Shown piece by piece: positions 18,460 through 27,889 of a DNA stretch of 41,802 bases. The DNA comes from Acrasis kona (lineage: Eukaryota; Heterolobosea; Eutetramitea; Acrasida; Acrasidae): positions 1 through 41,802 of the forward strand of contig JAOPGA020001482.1 in the NCBI GenBank assembly GCA_026419775.2. Direction: 5' to 3'. The notes under the pieces were generated by a model. The model was not told where the DNA came from, ran no database searches, and saw nothing but the letters and a program-made list of their open reading frames with translations. How positions within the stretch are numbered: position 1 is the stretch's first letter; every line of letters begins with the position of its first letter. Both the position numbers and the translations under genes were made by a program.

Positions 18460-19000
18460 TCATTGAACGTTTTCCATATGGTTGACACGAAATAAAACAT
18501 AGAACTCGTCAGTTGTCCCTTTTGGAGATGTGAAGATGGGTTGAAAGGAGATGTTTCTTTATGGGTGTGAGGCGACGACATTATGAATAATTTGTTGATG
18601 AGAAACACAATCGCTCTCCTACTCATGATGTTGTTCATTGCTAAAATCTTTGCTGGTGATTCTACTCTAATCTTATTCTTAGTAGAATAAATTCCACAGA
18701 AAATACAATGTAGGATATATATTGTTTATCAATGGCGAACAAAGATTTAATTTCTAAGTTCGGTGTATAATATCTCAAGTCAATTTTATTGTAAGCGTTC
18801 AGCCAATCACGAATGTGAAACGATTTTGATATTATTAGATTATCATCTGCGGGATATATCTAGTATAAAAAAAGAAATATCTTTGATATTTTTTATCAAA
18901 TGTATATTATAAAAAGAATATAGAATATTTATAGTTTCGGAGGATATAAATATGATAATAATATAACCCAACAATACACAAATAAAAAAAACACAACAAC
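18460..19000. other. Divergent intergenic region, very AT-rich
   Basis: These 541 bases lie between the receptor kinase (minus) and the six-TM protein (plus). The right half is extremely AT-rich. No convincing gene is present. The open frame at 18363-18638 on the minus strand is in the wrong frame relative to the signal peptide and has no support. Confidence 0.5.
18945..18950 (+). promoter_or_regulatory. TATAAA box of the six-TM gene
   Basis: TATAAA lies about 55 bases before the ATG at 19001, in a GGATATAAATA context. It is followed by an A/C-rich leader, matching the spacing of the elements at 1642 and 22426. Confidence 0.45.
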
Positions 19001-19831
19001 ATGATGTCAACAGCGAACACGTTACCTACAACAGTTCCAACCAAGGTAGTAGACGGACCAGGAGCAACCACTGTTACCCAAACCACCGTCACCCAAACCG
19101 CCTATGCCGCCCCAGTAGTGGCCAACAGACAAATCCTTTCTCAAATCATGGGAGCTTTAATGGGCTTATCCATGTTCATTGGAGGTGTTCTTCTACTAGT
19201 TGGTGCTGCAATTAGTTTGGCAAACTTTGGATACCACTACGTCGCCTCAGGAGTACTCTGGATCATTGCATTCTCCTTCTTCACCTTGGCCTCAATCTTC
19301 GCACTAATCAGCGGATTCGACCTCGGAAACAAGAACGCTAGGACGCCCTACCACTTCTTGAACATTATCGGAAGCATTGCCTTCTTCTTTGGTAGCGTCT
19401 TGATGATTATCGGTGCTGCCTTATGGTTGGCTGGAACTGGTAGGTTTAACACATTCAGTGCTGGCACCATCCTCTGGATCATTGGATCATCATTAATCTT
19501 GGCATACTTCCTCATTAGAAACTACGGTGCTATTGTTGATGGTATTTACTTGTACCACACCTACATGGGAGGATTGACCAACCGCACCAACGGAGCATCC
19601 ACGTTCGAAGTTGCCCCCAAGAGCTTAATTTCAAGTTTGTACTTGAATGGCATCGCAACAGTTATGTACACCGTCGCTTCGGTCCTGCTATTGTTAGGAT
19701 CAATTGCATGGACTAGTTTCTTGAGAACATTCTTCAGCAGATCATTCCAAACCGAAGCCGGTGTCTTGTGGGTCATCGCTGGGTCATTATACCTCATTGC
19801 CGGTTTGATCCAAATTGCCGCAAGAAGATAA
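19001..19831 (+). CDS. Six-TM protein built of three two-helix (YrhK-like) units
   Basis: The 276-aa product has a soluble Thr/Val-rich N-terminus of about 40 residues, followed by six hydrophobic helices (about 48-72, 82-104, 115-137, 144-166, 210-233, 250-272). They form three similar two-helix units. The second helix of each carries the same signature: GVLWIIAFSFFTLASI, GTILWIIGSSLILAYF and GVLWVIAGSLYLIAGL. The pattern resembles the YrhK-like domain known from bacteria and some protists, whose biochemical role is unknown. The ATG is followed directly by a second ATG, and I take the first. Codons are C-ending and GC-richer than the flanks, suggesting good expression. Function cannot be assigned, and a transporter or stress membrane protein is only a guess. 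Confidence 0.75.
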   Translation: MMSTANTLPTTVPTKVVDGPGATTVTQTTVTQTAYAAPVVANRQILSQIMGALMGLSMFIGGVLLLVGAAISLANFGYHYVASGVLWIIAFSFFTLASIFALISGFDLGNKNARTPYHFLNIIGSIAFFFGSVLMIIGAALWLAGTGRFNTFSAGTILWIIGSSLILAYFLIRNYGAIVDGIYLYHTYMGGLTNRTNGASTFEVAPKSLISSLYLNGIATVMYTVASVLLLLGSIAWTSFLRTFFSRSFQTEAGVLWVIAGSLYLIAGLIQIAARR

Positions 19832-19890
19832 ATATGAACATAATAAACATAAATTTTCTGTAACTTTTGTTTGTATTACTGTTATAAAAA

Positions 19891-21257
19891 TCAACATTTA
19901 TCTAATGCATTTTTCAAATCTTGAATAATGTCTGAATAATGTTCTAAGCCAACCGATAAACGGATTAAACTGTCAGTGATTCCTACCTTTTCCCTCTCCA
20001 CCTTGGAAACCATTCCATGAGTCATGGTGCTGGGTTGTTCGACCAAGGTCTCTACGCCACCAAGACTTACGGCCAACACAATCAACTTGAGGTTCTCCAC
20101 CAATTTGATGCCCGCTTCAACTCCTCCTCTCACTTCAAATGAAACCATACCGCCATAACCCTTCATTTGTTCAGTGGCCAACTCATGTTGAGGATGTTGC
20201 TTCAATCCAGGGTAAAATACTTTATCAATCTTTTCATGGCTGTTTAGGAACTCGGCAACGAGTTGAGCATTTCGATTGTGCCTCTCCATCCTAACATCCA
20301 ATGTTTTTATGCCACGTGCCAACAAAAAAGAATCAAAAGGACCAAGAACACCACCAAACAACTTTAGCTGCTGAAAAAATTTCAAATGCAAATCCTCGGT
20401 TCTGGATGTGATTGAACCGGCGATGAGGTCAGAGTGACCACCCATGTACTTTGAACAAGAATGTATAACAACGTCCATCCCACAAGTAGCGATTGGAGTT
20501 TGATTATAAGGAGATGCAAATGTGGAATCAACAACAGAGACTAAATCGTGTTTTATTCCTAATGCACTAACTAATAGCAAATCAGTAATGGATAAAGTTG
20601 GATTGCCAGGCGATTCGGAGTAGATAACTTTTGTTCTTCCTTTTATAACGAGTTTGGAATATTCTTCCATGGCATTTGGATTGTTGTGATGATCGTTAAC
20701 CCATGTAACATCTATTCCATATCTCGGTAGCTCTGCCGACAATATTTCATGAGTACCACCGTAAACTGGAGTGAAGACGATGATGTGGTCTCCTTTTGAT
20801 AACAGACCGAAAAGTACAGTGGAGATGGCTGCCATTCCAGAGGAGCAGAGATGTGTTCCAAAACCTTCCTCTAGACGAGTAATTTGAGACGCTGCCGACT
20901 GAGAAGTAGGATTCGACCACCTAGAATACAAGAATGGCGACTTTCCCTCGACTTGCCTTTTTGCAGATAATTCGGCACCATGATTCACATCGTCCAACTC
21001 AAACGTAGAGCTTGAAGACAGTTAGAACATTTTATAAAGTGCGTTCCTTACCTTGCAACTATTGGCGTCGGAAGTGCGCTTTCAAAGCCAGACGAATGTA
21101 CGTACCCTTTACTTACTGCCCTTGTTGAGAAATGCGCATTCTTCAGTATTTGCTCTTTTTGTGAATGCTTTGATGATGTGTTATTCATCAATGTCGATTT
21201 GTTATTAGGTTCTACATCTGACCTTAAGTGTTCTCTGATGATATCTATTCTATGCAT
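19891..21257 (-). CDS. Cys/Met metabolism PLP-dependent lyase (cystathionine/methionine gamma-lyase type)
   Basis: Exons 21257-21052 and 21010-19891 with a 41-nt GT-AG intron give 441 aa. The enzyme matches the gamma-family of PLP enzymes: FSTRAVSKGY and ALPTPIV leading across the splice into STFELDDVNHGAELS, then YSRWSNPTSQ, CSSGMAAIST, TPVYGGTHE, and the Schiff-base Lys in SCSKYMGGHSDLIAG. Late motifs are FGGVLGPFDSFLLARGIKTL, VSLGGVETLVEQPSTMTH and LIRLSVGLE. These enzymes cleave cystathionine, methionine or homocysteine to release a thiol, ammonia and an oxoacid. Which substrate is preferred is not resolvable here, since cystathionine gamma-lyase, gamma-synthase and methionine gamma-lyase share all these motifs. 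The start is uncertain: Met at 21257 is chosen, and a second Met lies about 70 bases further in. Confidence 0.9.
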
Positions 21258-21431
21258 TGTCTTCTTACAATTGATTGTTGTAATTATCAGATAGTTCACA
21301 ATCAAAAACTGTCCATATGGTTACTTCTAATAAATATGTTTGAGACAGAGACGACGAAAAACATGTTATTCATGCACAAATTAACTTTGACTAAATGTAA
21401 AAATAAATATTTAACACAATTTCATAATAGT

Positions 21432-22212
21432 TTACAATGCACCTCTTGCTCTATCGAAAGTACACCAAACAGCATGTGCCTGCTCTTGTGCTTCATCACC
21501 CCATATAAGATGCGTTTGGTTTATCACGTGTTCTACTTGCTCTCTTGTCGCGCCGGCACGAAGTGACCCTCTGATGTGAGAGACTAGTTGAGGTGATACA
21601 TTCATACCGCACAAAGCGCTAACAGTGCATAGTTCTCTAATTTTCACAACGTCTATAATGTTTTGCTCCGATTTCCTACACAACACTGTACCATATCCAT
21701 ACTGTTGAGTCCAAGCGGCCAACTCTGGATGGATCGAATTCATTTTTTCTTGCAATTTATCATACACTTGCTCTCCATATACTACGGACATTGCCTCCTT
21801 TCCTTTTTGTTTTACATCTCCAATCGGATCGTCTGTAAATTTTATAAGGTCTGACCAATCTGTTTCGAATTTCCTTTTGTGAAACTCTCTAAGTGTTGCC
21901 AACGCATTTATAACTCTTGGGAATCCAACATTTAGATGGGTTTGAAGAACAACCTCAATTCCTTTATATTTGTCAACAAATCATATTATTGTTAATATTA
22001 CCAATTTTATGATAAGGGTGGTCAAGGTAAGACCAATCTGTTGTAATTTGACTCAGATTTCCTGCCGCAGTATTCGCCGCTAGAATGGTTAAAATGTTCT
22101 CGTTTTTTTGAAGGGGCGAATCATCTGTTATCCAAGGGTGTTTGGCTTGGTATTGATGTGAAAAACATCTACCCACACACAATAGTCTCCTCGTCCTTGT
22201 TAGGTTGTTCAT
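21432..22212 (-). CDS. Carboxymuconolactone decarboxylase (CMD/AhpD-like) family protein, probably mitochondrial
   Basis: Exons 22212-22002 and 21961-21432 with a 40-nt GT-AG intron give 246 aa. The N-terminus (MNNLTRTRRLLCVGRCFSH) is rich in Arg and hydroxylated residues without acidic ones, as in mitochondrial presequences. Two alpha-helical repeats follow. The second, VVKIRELCTVSALCGMNVSPQLVSHIRGSLRAGATREQVEHVI, has the family pattern REL-x-x(V/I)-x-AL, then H-I-x-G-x-L-x-x-GAT-x-E. The CXXC of peroxidase-type AhpD is absent, so redox chemistry like AhpD is unlikely. Family members include decarboxylases and poorly known hydroperoxide-related enzymes. The splice junction joins HKIG to IEVVLQTHLNVGFPRVINAL, which restores the first repeat. 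Confidence 0.8.
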
Positions 22213-22425
22213 TGTAAATACAAACAAATAAAAAAATTAATGATTTTACTAAGAGTGGTGCACGGTTAAATGCTACAACTAAATTACAAGTGTTAGTACA
22301 GATACATCTATCAAGGGCTATTATTCCGATCATGTTAATTCTTATGAAGTTGAGTTCACGGAATTGGTTTACAATCGAAGTTCAAATATGAACGAAAAAC
22401 GTGTCCGCATTCATTCCGTTCAATC

Positions 22426-22432
22426 TATAAAA
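22426..22432 (+). promoter_or_regulatory. TATAAAA box of the PB1-TM-UBA gene
   Basis: TATAAAA lies 47 bases before the ATG at 22479, the best TATA match in the window. It is followed by a C/A-rich leader free of ATG. Confidence 0.55.
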
Positions 22433-22478
22433 ACGCCACACCACTTCAAAAAACAATAAAATCAAACAACACAATCAA

Positions 22479-23501
22479 ATGTTCATCAAGCTATACATTG
22501 AGGATCAAAAGACTATTAGAAAGTTTGAAGTCGGTACCGACGAAGACTACTCATCGTTTGTATCCAAGATCAAGGAATATGGCATAGACATCACCCAATA
22601 CGAGTCGCTATATGAGGACGATGAGGGGGATAAAGTATTCTTCTCCTCTGACTCGGAGTTCTCCGCTATCAAGCATCAAACAGGAGATGGCGTGCGCAAG
22701 ATCAAATTGGTGAAGAAGGTCGATACCACAAAGCCAAAGGTCCAACCAAGATTCATCAAGAAATGGATTCTCGTAACCATTTGCCTTATTGGATTCAGCT
22801 TCATTAACCATCTACTCTTCACTCTATTGATCGGGCTTGAACAACCAAATCACAATCACTCCCTAAGCCACGAAAATGACATCAACCTACAACACATTAC
22901 AAGAGCAAAACAAATTTTCAACGAACAACGCGCACAGTTAGCCCAACAACGCCTGAGTCAAGAAGTGTTCCTCCAACAACAACAAAATGAAGAAATTAGA
23001 CAATTTAGACACAAACTAGAACAAATACATCAAGAAAAATGTCGCAGGCGTCAAGAGGAACAACAAAGGATCGCCAGATTGCAGCAGGAACAAATTACCA
23101 GGCACAACGAGCAACACATTTCAAACATGATTAGACAAAAGTTGGTACAAGCAAGGGTCGAACAAGAAAAGAAGGAACATCACGATCGTCTAATTAGAGC
23201 GAGAGAAGAACAACTAGCTCGAGAACGTTTACTAGAGGCCAAGCGACTGGAAGAGCAGAAGCGTGTTGAAGAAGTCAATCGTTTGGAGCAAGAAAGAAGA
23301 GTAAGAGAGATGATCAGACGCAACAAGGAACAACAAAGAATTGAACAAGAACAAAGACTAAAAGAGGAAGAAGTATTGTTCGAAAAGAGTTTGAACGTTT
23401 TGAACAATCTTGGATATTTGAACAACGATCTAAACAAGGCCTTACTTCGCGCAAAAGGAAATAACGTTTTTGAGGTAGTCAAGGCTATCAACGCAATGTA
23501 A
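22479..23501 (+). CDS. PB1 - transmembrane - coiled-coil - UBA protein
   Basis: The 340-aa product has an N-terminal PB1-like domain (residues 1-80). A basic start leads to an acidic OPCA-like motif (YEDDEGDKVFFSSDSEFSAI) that mimics the D-x-D/E-G-D-x-V-x-x-x-S-D-x-E-x core. A single hydrophobic helix (about 96-120) follows. Residues 140-300 are a long Gln/Arg/Glu coiled coil. The last about 38 residues (LNNLGYLNNDLNKALLRAKGNNVFEVVKAINAM) fit a UBA ubiquitin-binding domain. PB1 plus UBA is the layout of selective autophagy receptors (p62, NBR1), but neither of those has a TM helix or this coiled coil, and no ZZ or NBR1 domain is present. No convincing LC3-interacting motif lies outside the folded domains. 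Role as a membrane-bound ubiquitin adaptor is inference. Confidence 0.75.
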   Translation: MFIKLYIEDQKTIRKFEVGTDEDYSSFVSKIKEYGIDITQYESLYEDDEGDKVFFSSDSEFSAIKHQTGDGVRKIKLVKKVDTTKPKVQPRFIKKWILVTICLIGFSFINHLLFTLLIGLEQPNHNHSLSHENDINLQHITRAKQIFNEQRAQLAQQRLSQEVFLQQQQNEEIRQFRHKLEQIHQEKCRRRQEEQQRIARLQQEQITRHNEQHISNMIRQKLVQARVEQEKKEHHDRLIRAREEQLARERLLEAKRLEEQKRVEEVNRLEQERRVREMIRRNKEQQRIEQEQRLKEEEVLFEKSLNVLNNLGYLNNDLNKALLRAKGNNVFEVVKAINAM

Positions 23502-23724
23502 TAAAAATGTATAAATTATTCTAGAAAAGTATTGCAGTGTGTTCGTTTTGTTTCGTCTGGTAACCTTGTCGCGATTTCATGCTCTTGAATTGTCCATTTT
23601 GCTCATTTGAAACTGTGTAACTATTGATGGCTGCATTTGTTGTGTTTGGTACTCGCTCCATTACAGATTGTCTATTGCTTCAATCAAATTTTCACTGTAG
23701 CATTAATAGTGATACCAGGTATGT

Positions 23725-24504
23725 TCATGAAAGATCAAGTATGTTTATTGAGTTTACTGTTGTCCTTCTCCATTCCAATTTATCTTGAAGTCTTATTCTA
23801 CTTCTTGGTGATATGTACGTGCTACTGCTTTCTTTAAAAATGGAAATATACTGATGGCGAATCACCTCACAAACTAGTTTGTGAAAGCACTTGTATACAT
23901 TTTCTCCGAGCTTTGCGCTTACTTTGATAAATGGTCTTCCCATGATTTGCTCCTGCTCTGATTCAAAGTCAAGATAATCCCTTGGACTGTGCTGATCAAG
24001 TTTGTTCTCTACAATTACGATAGGTACATCGTCCCCTCTAGTTCTAATGATACGATCGTACATTTCTGTCATTGACCGTAAGGAATGTTCTTGTCTGTGT
24101 GAAAAAACTAGTATGAACCCCTCCGCTTCTTTAATTTGTTCATCCAATAAATTCTCTAATGATGGATCTCCCGATGTATCTGCTATTTGTAATTTGCATG
24201 TAATGTCGTGCTTATCTCCTGTATCACTCGGTATCACATGATGAATGTCAAAAGTGTCACACTTTCTGTATGTATCTTCAATTGTATTAACATGATCCTC
24301 CTCAAAAGTTCCTTCGCAGTACCTGTTGATGATTTGACTTTTCCCACTACATGCAGGCCCGATTACTGCGATATTTATCTCCAATTCTCCACGATGAGGA
24401 GACCGTGGCGACCGTGGTGAAGTAGAATGTCTTAAAGAAGAACTTGTCCTCTTCAAATGAGCATTTAAAGAGAGACGAGAAAAGTTTGCACTGAACGGTT
24501 TCAT
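23725..24504 (-). CDS. Atypical Ras-like small GTPase
   Basis: The 259-aa product has a Ser/Arg/Pro-rich N-terminal extension of about 40 residues, then a Ras fold: P-loop GPACSGKS (49-56), switch I with TIEDTYRK (Thr74 equals Ras Thr35), G3 DTSGD (109-113), G4 NKLD (167-170) and G5 SAK (196-198). The catalytic Gln (Ras Gln61) is replaced by Asp113, so intrinsic and GAP-stimulated hydrolysis is probably altered. An insertion (VIPSDTGDKHD) lies between switch I and G3. A C-terminal extension of about 45 residues (SSSTYISPRSRIRLQDK) lacks a CAAX box, so it is not prenylated in the usual way. The frame is uninterrupted. A small 3' exon cannot be excluded, since a possible donor lies near the end. 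Confidence 0.85.
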   Translation of the reverse strand: MKPFSANFSRLSLNAHLKRTSSSLRHSTSPRSPRSPHRGELEINIAVIGPACSGKSQIINRYCEGTFEEDHVNTIEDTYRKCDTFDIHHVIPSDTGDKHDITCKLQIADTSGDPSLENLLDEQIKEAEGFILVFSHRQEHSLRSMTEMYDRIIRTRGDDVPIVIVENKLDQHSPRDYLDFESEQEQIMGRPFIKVSAKLGENVYKCFHKLVCEVIRHQYISIFKESSSTYISPRSRIRLQDKLEWRRTTVNSINILDLS

Positions 24505-24716
24505 TTCTTAAAAGTTTTATGTTATCTCCGGGCAAACTGCGTTCAAATTATAAGCCGTTGATGCCAAGTGTCGTTTTTGGATTTTGGTTATCTTAGAATG
24601 GAGCAAATTACGACATTTCACAACGGAACACACAAATAAAGTGAGATTCTTGTTCATAAACAAAATCAATCAGGAGATAATATTAATTGTATAGTTTAGG
24701 TAGTAATCAATATTTA

Positions 24717-25728
24717 TTAACTAGAATTAGGTAAGAATATGGCCAACATCACGCATCCAGCTGCGAGCGCTGCACCAGCGAGAATTAATCCCCACACAAT
24801 AATAGACCTAAAACGCACGTCCTTTCTGATTTGGTTGGCCATTTTAATTTCCTCGACACCTCTCTCTACATTTACATGCGCAGTATGAACATTAACTCCT
24901 ATTTTATCAATGTATTCATCCTGACCCTCCACCATGTCGTTGAAGTTTTCAAATAAGAATTTAAGTTCGGTGTAGTCAGTGCTCTAGTAATGAGTTAGGA
25001 TGGATGAGCAAAAAATAAAGAATTACCATTTCTACAGTCTTCTCGTAGCTCTCTCTTGCAATTTGATGTTCTACTTTTAAAGTAGATGACTGCCAGTCGA
25101 CCAACTTTCCGGTTAATCTCTCCTTTGCTTCCGACTCTTGTACCTGTTTAGAACCACCGTATGATTCTAGATCATAATGATGATCAAGGTCGTGTTCGTT
25201 TTGTTCTTCAGTAACATCAATTAAAACAGCCTCTGTTTCGTTCGGTTTGGAAATCTTTTTTTGTGACATTAATTCGTTTTTGGCACTTTCGATCAAATTC
25301 TTCAATTCTTCAAAGGTTTTGTCTAGCTCCTGAACTGCCCTGCGAATCACCTTTCTTTCATTCTCCTCCTCGGCACTCAAACTATTTACCTGTACATTCT
25401 TAACGGCCCAACTCTTAAACATTTTGACCTTCTTGAGCTTGTTTGCCTCTGCATTAGCCTCTATTCTCTTCTGACGTAGTTCAGTGCTGTTCTTTTTAAC
25501 GCTCCTGCTTTGCTGTAATACTCTTATTTGATCAACCAATTTCGAGAATAATTGGACTCTATTAACAAAGATTGATGTTGTCATGTTTTTGAGTGCTTCG
25601 TCACTTTCGTCCTCTTGTAACTCGAATAATTCATCGGCAATGCTTGGGGCTACCTTCTTTTTGTTGTTGATATATCCAGGTCCTTGTCCTCTAACTTGAG
25701 AAGGCTTCTTTGAGCCCCAGCCTGACAT
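24717..25728 (-). CDS. Syntaxin-like (Q-)SNARE, two exons
   Basis: Exons 25728-25027 and 24983-24717 with a 43-nt GT-AG intron give 322 aa. The SNARE motif crosses the junction and covers about residues 220-285: STDYTELKFLFENFNDMV then EGQDEYIDKIGVNVHTAHVNVERGVEEI. Its zero-layer Gln sits exactly as in syntaxin 1 (E-S-Q-G-E-M-I-D). A basic linker precedes a C-terminal TM helix (IIVWGLILAGAALAAGCVMLAIF) and a four-residue lumenal tail, so it is tail-anchored. The N-terminal half is helical, with the VNRVQLFSKLVDQIRVLQQ and VQELDKTFEELKNLIESAKNEL segments suggesting an Habc-like bundle. It should act in membrane fusion. Which compartment it serves is not visible. Confidence 0.85.
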
Positions 25729-26590
25729 GTTTTTGTGACTGTTTGACTGACAGCTGATGTGTTGTTACAATATTTAACGAAATAATTGTTGTAAAAGTGC
25801 TCCACACGGTTTAGAGCATTGCGAGGTGCATGAGATGCTGTAGTCATAAGCGCTCCGAAAAGTCATAACAAGAGACAAAAAACCCATGGAAAATAGGAGA
25901 ACAATCGATGATGAAATTTTCTCACCTTAAAAATATCCTCGAGTATCTCAGTTAAAAATCTAAACTCATTATAGCAATTTAAAAACATTTTAACAACCTC
26001 GACGACAATGTTGATAATGATGCTATTGAACACATTCTCCTCGTACAATTCGTAAGGGTGCCCACACCGATAGAGCCCAATTCCTATGCGTCACCGACCA
26101 TGATCAGTATAATAGATATTTACAAGAGAACCGCAATTCCAACAAGATGGAAACGATGAACAAATTACAAATAAATTGTTCTAACAGTGAACATTTCAAA
26201 AGTGAACAACCTGTTTAGGCATGTTCTATTCAACGTCATGATATATTCCGTCATTAAACAGAATTGTGAGATTGAAGAGAGCATTCAACCCTCAGGGAGT
26301 GCTGAGGCCACACAAATCATTGGTAGTTACAAAAAATATTAATAGTAGGTCATTAAAACCCGTTAAATAAAGTTTATTCTGTTTTCTCACGACCAAGGTT
26401 CACCATTCCAATTTCAAAGGCGATGTCCAATTTAATTGTCTTCCTCATGTCTTTGTACTTACAAGTACATTAATAATAATAGATCCTATAGATAATTAAT
26501 TGAGCACCATAAATGTACCTGCCGTGATGCTAAAAATACAACTTTACACTTCAAAAATCAGCAAACAAATTTCGACAAAACACATAGATT
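25729..26590. other. 862-base interval with a candidate minus-strand exon
   Basis: Most of this stretch has no convincing gene. The left part must hold the SNARE promoter and the right part the promoter of the mucin-like gene. The best coding signal is the minus-strand exon listed separately at 25926-26083. A short plus-strand frame covers 25988-26160, but no splice or start signals support it. Confidence 0.4.
25926..26083 (-). other. Candidate internal exon of an unrecognised gene
   Basis: A 158-base open stretch is bounded by an acceptor (CATAG) and a donor (AAG/GTGAG) in compatible phases. It reads through LYRCGHPYELYEENVF and a helical FLNCYNEFRFLTEILEDIF segment. Neighbouring exons are not clear: a possible upstream exon would add a Cys-containing stretch, and the downstream one ends quickly. 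It might be part of a short or decayed gene. I do not recognise it. Confidence 0.25.
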
Positions 26591-27865
26591 ATGCAAAGAC
26601 CCATTATCACAATCTTCGTCGCCACCTTGGTGTTCAATGTCGTTTCCGCACAGATTATTATCCGAACCACTTCCGACGTTGCTTATGAAGGTACATGTAA
26701 TACTGCACAAGTATACTCGATAGATAATCCAGTGTACCAAATCTTTGAAATTCCTTCACAAAGTCCAATAGCACAGAGTGCCATAATCAATATTCAAGCC
26801 TTCAACTGTCAAAATGAGAAGCCATCAAGAATAACATTCGGAGTTAATTCAAACTATGGCACAACGATACAATCAGGACAATGCCCTACCTTTTTTCAGG
26901 CCAATTTCAATCCTCAATTGAACAAGACGACTTGCGTCATTGGACCATTTGATGTCACGGATGCATATAATGCCGTAGTGAGGGCACAATTCCCAAGATT
27001 AACTTTTAAAGCATACAACAACCAACCATATATTGTTAATCCAGCTGCAGAATACAATGGTGCAACAAATCCTAGTGGGAGTGGAGTCACGCTCACAATT
27101 AACACTCCCGTAGTAACAACAACTGCCCCTGTTACTGCTGAACCAACAACAAGTGCACCCATTACAATAGAACCAACAACCATGGCACCAACCACAGATG
27201 CACCAACAACAAGTGCACCTGTCACTGCAAAACCAACAACCACGGCACTAACTACAAATGTACCCGTAACCTCTGAACAAACAACCATGGCGCCAACCAC
27301 AGATACACCAACAATAAGTGTTACACCTGTTGCAACTGAACCTGTTACATTTGAACCTACTACAGAAGCACCTATCTCTGTCGAACCATCATCAGTCGCA
27401 CCAACCATCATTAATGTCCCATCCACCACTAATGCACCAATAACAACTACGGCACCGACAACCACAATGATACCAACTTCGTCTACTCCACCAGCACAAC
27501 TCACATCACGACCAACCACTCAGCCTCCGACAACCACTACATTAGCAACAACAATGACACCAATACAAGTTGCAACAGCAACACCAACTACTTGTCAGCC
27601 ATGCCCATGTGGTCAAATTAATTTATCTGGCGGCAACAATGCTTCGCCAGCAAGAACATTGAGAGGTAGTCGGGGCAGTTGCCCAACGTGTAAAGCTTGT
27701 TCCATGATTACTACTACTGTACCATCAGTTGAAATAACAAGACCAGCTACAAGGGGTCCAGCTGGTAGTAACGAATCTGGTGAGGATAATGCCAGAGCTG
27801 CATCTTCTGCGTCCTCTATTGCTTTTGGGTTAGTAGCAATCATAGCAGTTGTATTATGTTTATAA
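26591..27865 (+). CDS. Mucin-like secreted GPI-type protein sharing the Cys module
   Basis: The 424-aa product has a signal peptide (about residues 1-20, ending VVSA) and an N-terminal domain of about 150 residues with paired Cys and beta-strand character (TSDVAYEGTCNTAQVY, FNCQNEKPSRITFGVN, TTCVIGPFDVTDAY). About 170 residues of Thr/Pro/Ala repeats (PTTSAP, PTTMAP, PVTAKP) follow, expected to be heavily O-glycosylated. Then comes one Cys module, CQPCPCG through NLSGGNNASPAR to CPTCKAC, and a NESGEDNARA stretch leading to a hydrophobic GPI-type tail. Module and tail are shared with the protein at 1700-2374, about 25 kb away. The N-terminal domain is not recognised. The domain order suggests a head held off the surface by a mucin stalk. 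Confidence 0.8.
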   Translation: MQRPIITIFVATLVFNVVSAQIIIRTTSDVAYEGTCNTAQVYSIDNPVYQIFEIPSQSPIAQSAIINIQAFNCQNEKPSRITFGVNSNYGTTIQSGQCPTFFQANFNPQLNKTTCVIGPFDVTDAYNAVVRAQFPRLTFKAYNNQPYIVNPAAEYNGATNPSGSGVTLTINTPVVTTTAPVTAEPTTSAPITIEPTTMAPTTDAPTTSAPVTAKPTTTALTTNVPVTSEQTTMAPTTDTPTISVTPVATEPVTFEPTTEAPISVEPSSVAPTIINVPSTTNAPITTTAPTTTMIPTSSTPPAQLTSRPTTQPPTTTTLATTMTPIQVATATPTTCQPCPCGQINLSGGNNASPARTLRGSRGSCPTCKACSMITTTVPSVEITRPATRGPAGSNESGEDNARAASSASSIAFGLVAIIAVVLCL

Positions 27866-27889
27866 AAGTTCAAATAAAATTTTTAATGC

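Noticed and set aside
18363-18638. 91-codon minus-strand frame upstream of the receptor kinase
   Set aside because: It overlaps the signal-peptide exon in another frame. Exon 1 from 18459 has a proper signal peptide and joins in phase to the RCC1 blades.
23180-23491. 103-codon minus-strand frame, Ser/Leu-rich
   Set aside because: It is the antisense of the Gln/Arg/Glu coiled coil of the PB1-UBA gene, with no independent support.
25650-25847. 65-codon minus-strand frame overlapping the SNARE start
   Set aside because: It overlaps the first exon of the SNARE in another frame and begins in its leader. No domain or splice support was found.
26914-27519. 201-codon minus-strand open frame, Val/Gly-rich
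   Set aside because: It is the antisense of the Thr/Pro repeat of the mucin-like gene. ACC/ACA codons read backwards give GGT/TGT, so long Val/Gly frames arise by composition.
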